Shown: positions 37,041 to 45,691 of the stretch, one piece after another
Layout: each line of letters opens with the position of its first letter
How positions within the stretch are numbered: position 1 is the stretch's first letter
NCBI RefSeq assembly: GCF_007859855.1
Contig: NZ_SJPK01000018.1
Coordinates: 1-64,000, forward strand
Source of the DNA: Allorhodopirellula solitaria
GTDB taxonomy: Bacteria > Planctomycetota > Planctomycetia > Pirellulales > Pirellulaceae
Reading direction: 5' to 3'
Length of the DNA: 64,000 nt
The notes under the pieces: model-generated
Database searches by the model: none
What the model was told of the DNA's origin: nothing
What the model saw: only the letters and a program-made list of their open reading frames with translations
Position numbers and translations under genes: made by a program

Positions 37041-37418
37041 ATGTCTGCCTATTTTTCATTTCAGGCCTATGTTTATCTCGCCCAAGGGCAACCCTTGGGC
37101 CGTTCCCTCGAACAGATTGCCCAGGCCATGAGCTCTCTCTCTGGGCTGTTTTTTGAATGGGATGGGTCGCTCACCTGGGCGAACCAGGCCGCCGGATGGC
37201 AGGTCGACGCGACAATTTTCGATAATGGTCAGGAGGTTCAGTACATCGATTTGCACGGCCGGGCGAACTCACGAGAGGGATGCTTGGTGCTCAACGAGCG
37301 TCTCAGCGAGCTTTTTGCAGCCTGGGGCGACCCCTCCGAACTCAGACTCCTGCGCCTGCCAGAGCGGCGTTGGCAAAATTTACATCAGTTTGCAAAAGAG
37401 TCGCTTGGCTCCAACTAA
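37041..37418 (+). CDS. Hypothetical protein, divergent from csrA
   Basis: 125 residues, ATG start with only a weak ribosome-binding site. No recognised family. The sequence looks like a compact alpha/beta protein: SLEQIAQAMSSLSGLFFEWDGSLTW, then a strand-rich middle (VDATIFDNGQEVQYIDLHG) and a helical end. No signal peptide, no membrane segment. The following bases to 37707 contain the sigma-54-type promoter and no other gene. Confidence 0.6.
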   Translation: MSAYFSFQAYVYLAQGQPLGRSLEQIAQAMSSLSGLFFEWDGSLTWANQAAGWQVDATIFDNGQEVQYIDLHGRANSREGCLVLNERLSELFAAWGDPSELRLLRLPERRWQNLHQFAKESLGSN

Positions 37419-37604
37419 CAGGCTGGTGACCCAGAACCCCATGAAATTCTCAGCCAGCTGCTCTGCGACGCTCCGATAACACGCCAAACACAGCGTTAAC
37501 CATCGTATTTCCCCGTCTCAGTCGACTGGCTCGTCGTGTCGGTGGGAAAGCCGAGGGGCGGTTTTCGCTGGAAATAGCTTTTTTTCAAGCGGGTTGGTTC
37601 GGTT

Positions 37605-37622
37605 TTGGCACGGGTTCTGCAT
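37605..37622 (+). promoter_or_regulatory. Sigma-54-type (-24/-12) promoter
   Basis: TTGGCACGGGTTCTGCAT has the GG at 37607-37608 and the GC at 37619-37620, separated by exactly ten bases as sigma-54 requires, and the full TGGCAC -24 box. Only one base of the TTGCA -12 box differs (C for the first T). It lies about 87 bases before the ATG of the small gene at 37708. An NtrC-type activator is encoded at 25910-27382. Confidence 0.55.
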
Positions 37623-37707
37623 AACCCTCGATTCATCATCAAAAACGGAATCGCAGGCAACGTCGTCTGCAACCGACAGAAACCCACCTAATTCAGGATG
37701 AATCACC

Positions 37708-37935
37708 ATGATGACTGCAACAGTTTCCCCCTCGACTGCCGCCGACCCATTTGTCTCGCCCGTCGCTGAAGTGGCTCAAAATGAGACGCAGTTGACGGAT
37801 TTGGAGATTCTTCGCCGGGTGCGGAGCATCCGCAGCACCTGGTCGGTTGCCGAGCGAATGGAACGTCGCGAAGTCGCTGGCAAGCGATTCGCTCGTCTGA
37901 TGGACGCCCTGTCTTTGGACCAGCACGCTGCGTAA
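37708..37935 (+). CDS. Small hypothetical protein behind a sigma-54-type promoter
   Basis: 75 residues (ATGATG; the second ATG at 37711 is also possible), with AGGATGA as ribosome-binding site. The N-terminal 25 residues are loose; the rest is a basic helical segment (TDLEILRRVRSIRSTWSVAERMERREVAGKRFARLMDAL). Cytoplasmic, no recognised family. The gene ends 91 bases before the lipoprotein gene at 38027, and a shared transcript is possible. Confidence 0.6.
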   Translation: MMTATVSPSTAADPFVSPVAEVAQNETQLTDLEILRRVRSIRSTWSVAERMERREVAGKRFARLMDALSLDQHAA

Positions 37936-38026
37936 CTCGGGGGCGATCGCACGCACCTGAGGGTTTCCCTGTCCCCGCTAATCCGTTTAGACTGCGGTTT
38001 TCGCTTCTGGGGGAGGGACCTAACGC

Positions 38027-39808
38027 GTGCTTAACTATCAGTTCCCACGTGTCGCAGCCAGTTGTTGGCGGACACAGATTTTTCGAGGATGGATTCTCAG
38101 CCTTGGGCTGGTCACTGTCGGAGTGACCGGTTGCGGGTCGACGACGACCTCGTCACCAGAGGAAGCGTCCCCAGAAGAGAGTTCCCGAGCCAATCCAGGG
38201 GCAAGTCACCCCGGGTCCGCCAGCGGTCCTGCCGCGAGTCACCAGCTCGTTGATGAACAGAACAGTAGCAGCAGTGACTCACTGCCCTCTCCCGCCATGG
38301 CGAATCCGCCTGCGGCAAGCAGCTCGTCTGGTGAGCTGGCCTCTTCGAGTGCCTCCGCAACCGACTCGGTGCAGCGGCCCGATTCCGCCGAGCCGATTGA
38401 GCAGCTGCCCTCGCCCACCGCGCTCATCCCACGCTTGGAACTCAAGAGCGGTTGGTCGCCGAGCCAGTTGGAAGATTTTTTGGGCGATGCTGACGCCGAG
38501 ATGGGCGGATTGATCAACAGTAGATCGGGGGCGATGGACCCCCAGGCGCTACGGACGGAAGTGGAACGAATTGTCACGCTAAAACGCGTTGCGGCTGAAC
38601 GCTTGAGCGAGCATCCCGATGCGACTGAGCGCGAGCAGGCCAATGGGCATCGGGGCGTGCTGCAGTCGCTCTCGCACCTGGCGTCGATGGGCGACGTAAA
38701 GGCTGCCACAGAGCTGCAAGCGGTCGCCGAGGAGTCACGTCATTCGTCAAATCCAGCTTTGCGGGCGGACAGCCAGTTGGTGCTCATTGGATTGGCCATT
38801 GAATCACTGCGGCACGGCAAGGCCGACGCCGCGCAGCGGATACTCAGTCTCCTCGACGAACTGCTTGACACCGACGAGCAGGTCGACGTCGCCACGTTGA
38901 TGGTGCTCGGCCAAGCCAAGGACGCGTTGTTGCAGTACGAATACCAGGACGAGGCGGAGCAGGTTCGCGATTTGATCCTCGAGCGGTTTAGCGGTGCGCA
39001 GGACGCTGAGGTGGCCCGGATGGCAGCCTTGATCGCCGCATCGGGATTTTCGCAGGCCGACACGGCACTGGAGCGACTCGATCAGCTCCGGCAACAATGG
39101 GTTACTGCGGCACCCGAGGCGAGTGACCCAGAGGGAGATCAAGACGCCGCTGAGCGCGTCACCGCGGCAGCGTGGCGGGCTGCCGTCGACGAGGTGCTAA
39201 CAACACCCGCCGATGTACTGACCGTCGAGTTTCTGTGCGGCGCGAGTTTGGAAGCGGAAGCGGTCGGTCGCGAGGATATCGCCGCAGCGACCTATGAAGT
39301 CCTCCAGAAGGATTTTTCACAGCGTCAGGATGCTCTGGGGCAGGTTGCCCGCACGGCCCTGCGAGCGCGTGAGAATCGCGAGGCGGTGATTGGCCAAGAC
39401 TTTGATCCAGATTTGCCATCGGTCGACGGTCGCCCACTGAAGATGGAAGATTATCGTGGGAAGGTCGTTTTGATGCCGTTCTGGTCGAGCGCCTTCCCCA
39501 CTTCGCTGGCGGTGCTTCCTAATCTGCAAGAGATCCAAGCGGCCAATCCCGACAGTGTGGCAGTCGTGGGTATGAATTTAGATGTCGCGGGTACGGATGT
39601 CGCGGGATTCCTGCAGCGTGAGAATCTATCGCTGCCTAGTTTTCGCAGCGAGTCCGATCCAGGTGCCGACATCGTTAACGAGGTCGCCTACCGCTTTGGC
39701 GCCGTGACACTGCTATTTGTCGCCGTGATCGACGCCGAGGGACAAGTCGTTCACCTCGATTTTTCCGGCGAAGATTTGACGTCCGAGGTCCAAAAGAGAA
39801 TTCGTTGA
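38027..39808 (+). CDS. Lipoprotein with degenerate thioredoxin-like (TlpA) C-terminus
   Basis: 593 residues from GTG 38027. Signal and lipobox: ILSLGLVTVGVTGC. Then a long Ser/Pro/Ala-rich linker (about 38-130), a mainly helical middle (about 140-450), and a TlpA/AhpC-like C-terminal domain (FDPDLPSVDGRPLKMEDYRGKVVLMPFW). In TlpA the motif after the Trp is CxxC; here it is WSSAFPTS, with no Cys. So the domain probably binds rather than reduces disulfides. Anchored to a membrane by its lipid. The role is unknown. Confidence 0.8.
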   Translation: MLNYQFPRVAASCWRTQIFRGWILSLGLVTVGVTGCGSTTTSSPEEASPEESSRANPGASHPGSASGPAASHQLVDEQNSSSSDSLPSPAMANPPAASSSSGELASSSASATDSVQRPDSAEPIEQLPSPTALIPRLELKSGWSPSQLEDFLGDADAEMGGLINSRSGAMDPQALRTEVERIVTLKRVAAERLSEHPDATEREQANGHRGVLQSLSHLASMGDVKAATELQAVAEESRHSSNPALRADSQLVLIGLAIESLRHGKADAAQRILSLLDELLDTDEQVDVATLMVLGQAKDALLQYEYQDEAEQVRDLILERFSGAQDAEVARMAALIAASGFSQADTALERLDQLRQQWVTAAPEASDPEGDQDAAERVTAAAWRAAVDEVLTTPADVLTVEFLCGASLEAEAVGREDIAAATYEVLQKDFSQRQDALGQVARTALRARENREAVIGQDFDPDLPSVDGRPLKMEDYRGKVVLMPFWSSAFPTSLAVLPNLQEIQAANPDSVAVVGMNLDVAGTDVAGFLQRENLSLPSFRSESDPGADIVNEVAYRFGAVTLLFVAVIDAEGQVVHLDFSGEDLTSEVQKRIR

Positions 39809-39836
39809 ACTAAAATCGAACGAATCAGAGGACCCG

Positions 39837-40127
39837 GTGAGCGGTTCTCAATCCTCTCTCCCTCCTCGGCACGCCATGTCGGCAACAACAGTCATGCAGT
39901 TCATCGAACTTACTGGCAAAACCTTGCTGGATATTGTTAACGAAGGTGAAATCGACATGCGTCAACTCCATGACGCAGGGGTCAATGGTGATTCCATTTT
40001 GCGGATCAACAAGTTTGGCGAGATTGAACTAAGGCAGTCCCACGAGTGGGTCATGGTCGGTGGTTTGATCGGCAATTTCGACGAGCGACTCCGCAAAATC
40101 ACGCAGTTGGATTGGCTGTCGTCCTGA
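39837..40127 (+). CDS. Small hypothetical protein after the lipoprotein gene
   Basis: 96 residues from GTG 39837, chosen because AGAGGA lies five bases upstream; the ATG at 39876 has no such site but begins the folded part (MSATTVMQFIELTGKTLLDIVNEGEIDMRQLHDAGV). The C-terminal half carries ILRINKFGEIELRQSHEWVMVGGL, which suggests a small alpha/beta domain. It follows the lipoprotein gene by 28 bases on the same strand, so co-expression is likely. No family recognised. Confidence 0.6.
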   Translation: MSGSQSSLPPRHAMSATTVMQFIELTGKTLLDIVNEGEIDMRQLHDAGVNGDSILRINKFGEIELRQSHEWVMVGGLIGNFDERLRKITQLDWLSS

Positions 40128-40264
40128 GCTCAGCGGCGAATCCTGCCTCTTTGAGACTGCGAGCGGTCCTGGTAACCCGACGCGTGAGCGAGGCGACAAG
40201 CCCCGTCTTCCAAGGCCCCGTCTCCCAAGACACCGTCGCCTCCTGTCGATTGCCCGTAAGCATC

Positions 40265-40530
40265 GCGTGATCAATAAGTGGCGAATTTTGCGAGATCTTT
40301 TCTGTGGCGGACGAGACGACGAGCTGTAGAGCTCCCACGAGTTTTCCTACGCCGAAGGCGTTGAAGAAAATAGCCGGTGGTTTGAGCGTAAGCGAACACC
40401 ACCGGATAGGCCAACGAATCACAGTAGGTGACGCTGCGCTGACCTACGGCTAATGTCTGTAATCCCTGACGGGATACTTCTGGGGATCCAACAGTTCGTC
40501 GCTTCGTCCAACACGACACTTATTACTCCC
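40265..40530. repeat. Cluster of dispersed-type stem-loops in a 718-bp gap
   Basis: The stretch contains CGGTGG-N16-CCACCG (about 40375-40402), CAGTAGGT...ACCTACGG (about 40423-40448), and a GCGGACGAGACGACGAG block like that at 20501-20516. No coding frame is convincing. The layout resembles REP-like or MITE-derived filler. The gap continues to the hexamer repeat and the terminator of the YTV gene. Confidence 0.5.
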
Positions 40531-40600
40531 GCGTTCCTAAATATCCCGAGAGGGATTGCAAAGAATTGCGGTAGGCCAGCGCAGCGCAACTTCTCTCTCG

Positions 40601-40654
<54 letters not shown>

Positions 40655-40761
40655 CGATCGCTGGCTCGCATAGGCTGGGTCCGAATTGCCTGGGCGGCAT
40701 TGCGGTCTATTTTCGAGTACGGCTACCGGCGGCGCAGTCCTGTTGCTAGAGGCGCAATAAA

Positions 40762-40794
40762 AAAACCGCGTGAGCGGATGGCTCACGCGGTTTT
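40762..40794 (-). terminator. Terminator of the YTV-repeat gene
   Basis: On the minus strand a 14-bp stem (AAAACCGCGTGAGC / GCTCACGCGGTTTT) with a 5-base loop runs into a T-run at 40765-40758. It begins about 52 bases after the stop of the YTV gene. Confidence 0.8.
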
Positions 40795-40845
40795 CGTAGA
40801 ATCAACTTGCCGTCTCTTCAACAGTCGGAGGCGGGGCTAGTGAAA

Positions 40846-42837
40846 CTAGCTGCCACAGTTGGTGCAACCAGCACCGGCTTGCATGACGGGTGTCGCATGC
40901 ACGGGGCTAGCTTGCACGGCGGTCGAGCCACAGCCACATCCAGCTGCAGGAGCAGCCGAGTTGTAGACAGGAACTTGAACAGTCGTTGGAACCTGCTTGC
41001 AGACGCGGACCTGAACTTCCTTGGTCGACTGCACAGGAACGCAGACGGTGTAGGTTTCAGGAACTTCTTCGGTGACGGTGTCATAGACAGTCACGTTGTA
41101 GTTGCGAGTGCGGGTTTCTGGCACGCAGACGGTGTAAGAAACTTCGCGTTCGCGTTGTTCCGTTTCCATCCGGGTGCGGTTGACCGTACGGGTCCGTTCC
41201 TCGGTCTTCATGGTCGTTTGGGGGACCATGCGAGTGCGAGTTTCGGTACGGGTGCGGGTCACAGGAACCGTGCGAGTGCGGGTTTCGGTGCGGCACTTGG
41301 TGACTTGATATTCACGAGTGCGTTGCTCTTGACGGGTCTTTTGAACCGATACCGTACGGGTACGTTGCTCGGTCTTCATGGTCGTCACAGGAACTTCGCG
41401 GGTGCGAGTTTCCATGCGAGTGCGTTGCACGGGGACTTCGCGAGTCCGCTGTTCGGTCGTGTACGTCGTGACTTGGTAGTCACGGGTACGCGTTTCTTGA
41501 CGGCAGCGGGTCACGGGGACGGTGCGGGTACGGGTTTCCGTACGGCAGCGAGTCACGTTAACCGTGCGCTCACGGGATTCGCTACGCGTGCGGGTAACTG
41601 GGACCATGCGGGTCTTGGTTTCGCAGTTGTAGGAAGTCGTGGTGTAGGTGTAAGGGACCTTCTCAGTCGTGCGTTGGTAGGTGGTCGTTGGGACCTGTTC
41701 GCAGACGACGTTGGGAACGTACACGCGACGATAGCTAACCGCTGGAGCACATCCAGCACCGGCTGCGGAGCTACCGCAACCACAGCTGCTTTGGCATCCG
41801 CCACAGCCACCGCATGGGTCGCCGCAGGCGTTTGAGCTGCTGCTGCCACAACCGCAACCGGTTGCTGCAGGAGCGGCGGGAACTGCTTGGCACTCGTAAC
41901 CACCCAGGTCGCGCTGAACCGTTCGCATCGTGGTCACGGGGACGCACTTGCTAACGGTGCGGTAGGCCGTTTGAGTTTGCTGAACAGGAACACGCACGGT
42001 GTAAGTCTGCTCAACTTGCTCGGTGTAAGGGACCATCACGTTGTACGTTTGGGTCACTTGCTCGGTGTAAGGAACCGTCACGTTGTAGGACTGTTCCACT
42101 TGCTCGGTGTAAGGGACGTTGACCGTGTACTCTTGGGTACGGGTCTCAGTCTGAGGAACACGAACGGTGTACGTTTGTGTTTGGGTTTCGGTGTAGGGAA
42201 CGCAGACTTGGTATTCTTGCGTTTGCGTGGTCGTCACAGGAACCTGAACGCTGTAGGTCTGCTCGATTTGCTCGGTGTAGGGCACGCAGACCGTGTAGTC
42301 TTGAGTCTTGGTCTCGGTGTAAGGCACGTTGACCTGGTAGGACTGTTCGACCTGTTCGGTGTACGGCACGCTGACCTGATAGGACTGTTCGACTTCCGTG
42401 GTCACGGGAACTGAAACTGTGTACGTTTGTTCTTCCGTGTAGGGCACAGAGACTTGAACGTCGTAGGTTTCCGTACGAGTCTTCGTTTGAGGCACGTTGA
42501 CGGTGTATTCTTGCGAACGAGTTTCCACGCGTGCAACTTGCTTGGTCACGTTTCGCGTGCGGGTTTTGGTTTGCCGCTCGTAAGTGGTCGTTGGAACCAT
42601 ACGGGTTTCGGTGACGTATTGTGAACGCATGACAGTTTGCGTTTCGTATGACACGGTCGTGCCACAGCCCGCACCACTGCCGTCGGCACAGCCGCCGCAT
42701 CCAGCCGTTGAGCTTTGCGAAGCGCAACCATTTCCACTGGCGCAACCGCCACAACTTCCGCATCCTGCGTGGACCGAGGCAGCGAACAACATCGCTGCGG
42801 TGGCCCCCATAAACATCCTCAATACACTAGACTTCAT
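40846..42837 (-). CDS. YTV-repeat, Cys-rich cell-wall-type protein
   Basis: 663 residues from ATG 42835-42837, which starts a signal peptide (MKSSVLRMFMGATAAMLFAASVHAG); the longer frame adds 29 unlikely residues. Three parts: Cys/Gly-rich blocks at the N-terminus, middle (about 330-375) and C-terminus; a first repeat region of VPYTEQVEQSY(T/Q/N)V units about 20-25 residues long; and a second region of RTRxVPVT/ETRTRTV units. The pattern matches the YTV-domain proteins reported from the SDS-resistant protein wall of Rhodopirellula baltica. Many Cys would allow disulfide cross-linking. A single copy followed by a strong terminator; expected to be abundant. Confidence 0.85.
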   Translation of the reverse strand: MKSSVLRMFMGATAAMLFAASVHAGCGSCGGCASGNGCASQSSTAGCGGCADGSGAGCGTTVSYETQTVMRSQYVTETRMVPTTTYERQTKTRTRNVTKQVARVETRSQEYTVNVPQTKTRTETYDVQVSVPYTEEQTYTVSVPVTTEVEQSYQVSVPYTEQVEQSYQVNVPYTETKTQDYTVCVPYTEQIEQTYSVQVPVTTTQTQEYQVCVPYTETQTQTYTVRVPQTETRTQEYTVNVPYTEQVEQSYNVTVPYTEQVTQTYNVMVPYTEQVEQTYTVRVPVQQTQTAYRTVSKCVPVTTMRTVQRDLGGYECQAVPAAPAATGCGCGSSSSNACGDPCGGCGGCQSSCGCGSSAAGAGCAPAVSYRRVYVPNVVCEQVPTTTYQRTTEKVPYTYTTTSYNCETKTRMVPVTRTRSESRERTVNVTRCRTETRTRTVPVTRCRQETRTRDYQVTTYTTEQRTREVPVQRTRMETRTREVPVTTMKTEQRTRTVSVQKTRQEQRTREYQVTKCRTETRTRTVPVTRTRTETRTRMVPQTTMKTEERTRTVNRTRMETEQREREVSYTVCVPETRTRNYNVTVYDTVTEEVPETYTVCVPVQSTKEVQVRVCKQVPTTVQVPVYNSAAPAAGCGCGSTAVQASPVHATPVMQAGAGCTNCGS

Positions 42838-42962
42838 TGATAACCCTCTCGAAATGCTCACGAACTGTGAGGCAACAGAAGAAACACGGGCAAGCTTTAA
42901 CGGCTGCGTAGTTTGGGCGGACATCGCCCTGCAGCTATCAAAGGTAGATGCTGGGTATCCTA

Positions 42963-42968
42963 TGTCAA
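42963..42968 (-). promoter_or_regulatory. Possible -35 box upstream of the YTV gene
   Basis: A perfect TTGACA on the minus strand lies 126 bases before the YTV ATG; a -10 is weak (TACCTT after 16 bases). The rest of 42838-43398 has no gene, only GC-rich sequence before the regulator gene. Confidence 0.3.
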
Positions 42969-43398
42969 CAATGCGATCCTAGTTCCACGGCAAGTTTCAC
43001 GGATTTTTCTCACGACGGGTCGTTGCCAAAAAACGCGATAATTTCATTTTTTTTGCCATCTGTCTGGTACGCTGCTCGCCGCCGCGGGAATTTCTACCGC
43101 TCCGGGTCGGTTTTGCCGGCGCCCTCCGGCTAGCCCTGCCTGGGTTCCTTCACAGGCTTGCTCGGTGAATGATCGCCCCCTTGGTGACGCGGCGATTTTT
43201 CTGAGACGCGCTAGCGGGGAGCTGATGGCGGCCAAGCGGGGGTTCCCAGGGTCTCTCGGAGTTGAAAAGGAAGCTCGTTCTGCAAACATTTGGGCACATC
43301 CGCCGTGGCGTTTTCGTTTATAGTTTTCTGTGTGGCGTTGTCGAACGTGTTTGGGTGCGACGCGATGAAGGGCTTGCAGAGGTGGGAGTAATCAGGCT

Positions 43399-45177
43399 GT
43401 GTCAAGAATGATTTGGGTAGGCGACGGAGGACTGCCGCCCGAGGCGATTGCCGCTGGCGCCGCCGATCGATCCGGTGACATCGAATGGGTGCACGCGGAA
43501 TCGATCGTCGAAGCGTTTCCGTTGCTCGAAGAGGAGTCGGTCTCAGGGATCTGGCTCGGGCGATCGAGTTTGCCGCAGGTCTCGGAGATTCGCGGAATCA
43601 CGCAGAGCGGTTTGATGCTGCGCGATATGCCCGAGGGTGTCGCACTGCTCGACTCTGACCTGCGGGTCATCTGGGCGAACCGGCAGCTCCTGCAGTGGGC
43701 AGAACGAGAGGAGGGCACTCCATTGGGGATGACGTTCTTCGAGCTGCTTCACAACCCGGAGATCATGGGCCCCGATTTCTGTCCGTTTCATACGTCCCTG
43801 GCGACGGGTGACCAGAGCCATTCGACATTACACAGTTCTCGCAACCAATATTTCAAGATCCACGCCGCCCCGATCCATTCCGCAGCGGCACCGCGGCACT
43901 TGATCGTCACGATCAGTGACATCACCGAGGAGATCCTGCAGGAGCAAAAGCTCGCTGCGATCCATCAAGCCGGACGCGAGCTCGCTGATCTCCGCCCCAA
44001 CGAAATCTTCATGATGGAGGTCGACGAGCGGATCGACCTGCTCAAAGACAACATTCAGCACTATTTGCGTGATTTGTTGAACTTCGACGTGATTGAAATT
44101 CGCGTCCTTGAGCAGTCCACCGGCGACTTGTTGCCGCTTTTGAGCGTGGGCATCGACGAAGAGGCCTCCGATCGCAAACTGCTCGCGAGAATGCACGAGA
44201 ACGGGATCACGGGATATGTCGCCGCCAGTGGTGTGCCCTATATCTGTCACGACGTGCTCAATGATCCCCTGTTCATTCCTGGTGTGGCGAATACGCGCAG
44301 TTCGTTGACCGTTCCATTGATTCTGCACGATCAAGTGCTCGGGACGATCAATGTCGAGAGCCCCGACGTGGCGACGTTCACCGACAGCGACCTGCAGTTT
44401 CTAGAGATTTTCGCTCGCGATATCGCCTTCGCTCTCAATACGCTCGAATTGCTCGTGGCCCAGAAGGCCAACACCGCTCAACAGAGTTGCGACGCGATCC
44501 ACAGCGCCGTCGCGATGCCCGTTGACGCGATCCTCAATGATGCCGTGCATGTGATGGAGGGCTACATCGGGCACAGCAGCGAGGTGATGGATCGACTCGG
44601 CCGGATCCTTCAGAACTCACGTGATATCAAACGCACCATCCAACAGATCGGGCAGAAGATGACACCCCTCGAGGCGGTTGCTGCCGATGAGAAATCGGAA
44701 CTGCATGCGGTGCTCCGCGGAAAACGCGTGCTCGTTGTCGATGAAGACGAGCAAGTTCGCGAGGATGCCCACCGGTTGCTCGAACGCTATGGATGTGTCG
44801 TGGAAACGGCACATGCCGGCGACGAGGCGCTGCTGATGGTGCGGCGCAGCGGTGGCCAAAACTTTTATGATGCAATCATTAGTGACATTCGGTTGTCCGA
44901 GTACAGCGGCTATCAGTTGATGTTGCGTCTGGGCAAGTTCATGGATCACGTCCCGATGATCCTGATGACTGGATTTGGCTACGATCCAGGCCATTCGATC
45001 GTTAAGGCGAAACAGAATGGGTTGCATCCCAAAGCGGTTCTGTACAAACCGTTTCGCTTGGACCAGTTGATCGACGTGCTGAAAACAGTTCTCGAGGCGA
45101 CCCCCCGGTCGCCAGACGCGGACGAAAAGAACGACGGTGCGGAGTCCGCGTCCACCCCGAGCGGGGCTCAGCCCTAG
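43399..45177 (+). CDS. PAS-GAF-receiver signalling protein without kinase domain
   Basis: 592 residues, GTG start with GGGAG ten bases upstream. Order: an unassigned 75-residue front; a PAS domain (about 78-180, DMPEGVALLDSDLRVIWANRQLL); a GAF domain (about 215-355, LGTINVESPDVATFTDSDLQFLEIFARDIAFAL); a helical linker; and a receiver domain (about 440-565) with Asp-Glu pair VVDEDE, phospho-acceptor Asp in AIISDIRLSEYSG, and Lys in LYKPF. No histidine kinase ATP-binding domain is present. It must be phosphorylated by another kinase or act by protein contact. The next gene follows 23 bases later. Confidence 0.85.
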   Translation: MSRMIWVGDGGLPPEAIAAGAADRSGDIEWVHAESIVEAFPLLEEESVSGIWLGRSSLPQVSEIRGITQSGLMLRDMPEGVALLDSDLRVIWANRQLLQWAEREEGTPLGMTFFELLHNPEIMGPDFCPFHTSLATGDQSHSTLHSSRNQYFKIHAAPIHSAAAPRHLIVTISDITEEILQEQKLAAIHQAGRELADLRPNEIFMMEVDERIDLLKDNIQHYLRDLLNFDVIEIRVLEQSTGDLLPLLSVGIDEEASDRKLLARMHENGITGYVAASGVPYICHDVLNDPLFIPGVANTRSSLTVPLILHDQVLGTINVESPDVATFTDSDLQFLEIFARDIAFALNTLELLVAQKANTAQQSCDAIHSAVAMPVDAILNDAVHVMEGYIGHSSEVMDRLGRILQNSRDIKRTIQQIGQKMTPLEAVAADEKSELHAVLRGKRVLVVDEDEQVREDAHRLLERYGCVVETAHAGDEALLMVRRSGGQNFYDAIISDIRLSEYSGYQLMLRLGKFMDHVPMILMTGFGYDPGHSIVKAKQNGLHPKAVLYKPFRLDQLIDVLKTVLEATPRSPDADEKNDGAESASTPSGAQP

Positions 45178-45200
45178 GGATAACGGAGGGTCGGCCGATC

Positions 45201-45596
45201 ATGCCCGAATTCAGTGACATTGAATTGCTCGCTTTTTTGGACGAGCAGCTGGGGTCGGAAGACTCCGCGCGGATCGAAGAGGCGATCCGTGAGTATCCCG
45301 AGTTGCACCAACGCCTGGTCAGGCTCCGTGGCCAAAACGTTGCTGGGCTGCATACCATTGGCGCGATCTGGCGCCGCGAGCATCTGAGCTGTCCTGACCG
45401 CGGGCTGCTCAGGCGATATCTCTTGAACGAGCTAGTGGGTGAGCACCGCGATTACATTCGATTTCATCTGGAGGAGATCGGTTGCCGGGTTTGCAACGCC
45501 AATTACGACGACTTGAGCCAAGCGATCTCCCAAGAACAGGATGCACGAACGCGGCGTCGCCGGATGTTCCAAACCAGTGCGGGGCATTTGAAATGA
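45201..45596 (+). CDS. Small partner protein of the PAS-GAF-REC regulator
   Basis: 131 residues. The front (SDIELLAFLDEQLGSEDSARIEEAIREYPELHQRL) looks like an anti-sigma-factor-type helical domain; a Cys pair (GCRVCNANYDDL) and a His ahead of it (RFHLEEIGC) may bind zinc, as in zf-HC2 proteins, though the HxxxCxxC spacing is imperfect. No membrane segment. Only 23 bases separate it from the regulator gene, so it is probably its partner. No sigma factor gene is adjacent. Confidence 0.6.
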   Translation: MPEFSDIELLAFLDEQLGSEDSARIEEAIREYPELHQRLVRLRGQNVAGLHTIGAIWRREHLSCPDRGLLRRYLLNELVGEHRDYIRFHLEEIGCRVCNANYDDLSQAISQEQDARTRRRRMFQTSAGHLK

Positions 45597-45609
45597 GGAC
45601 GCAGGGATG

Positions 45610-45643
45610 AAAAACGGCAGGCCTCCCAAGCGGGAGCCTGCCG
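45610..45643 (-). terminator. Terminator after the second DUF1559 gene
   Basis: On the minus strand CGGCAGGC...GCCTGCCG (45643-45636 with 45622-45615), extended by TCCC/GGGA inside, is followed by five T (45614-45610). It lies about 50 bases after the stop of the DUF1559 gene. Confidence 0.75.
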
Positions 45644-45691
45644 TAGCGATTCTCACCCATTTGGGCGAGTGAGTTGAGAACTCGCGATCGA

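Noticed and set aside
25910-37622. Direct control of the 37605 promoter by the NtrC-type regulator at 25910
   Set aside because: No enhancer-like site shared between them can be recognised; the link would be guesswork.
40807-41835. A 342-codon plus-strand frame opposite the YTV gene
   Set aside because: It is the mirror of the repeat-rich YTV coding sequence; its composition (HRNADGVGF, LGLHGR repeats) reflects the antisense of repeats, and it has no independent signal.
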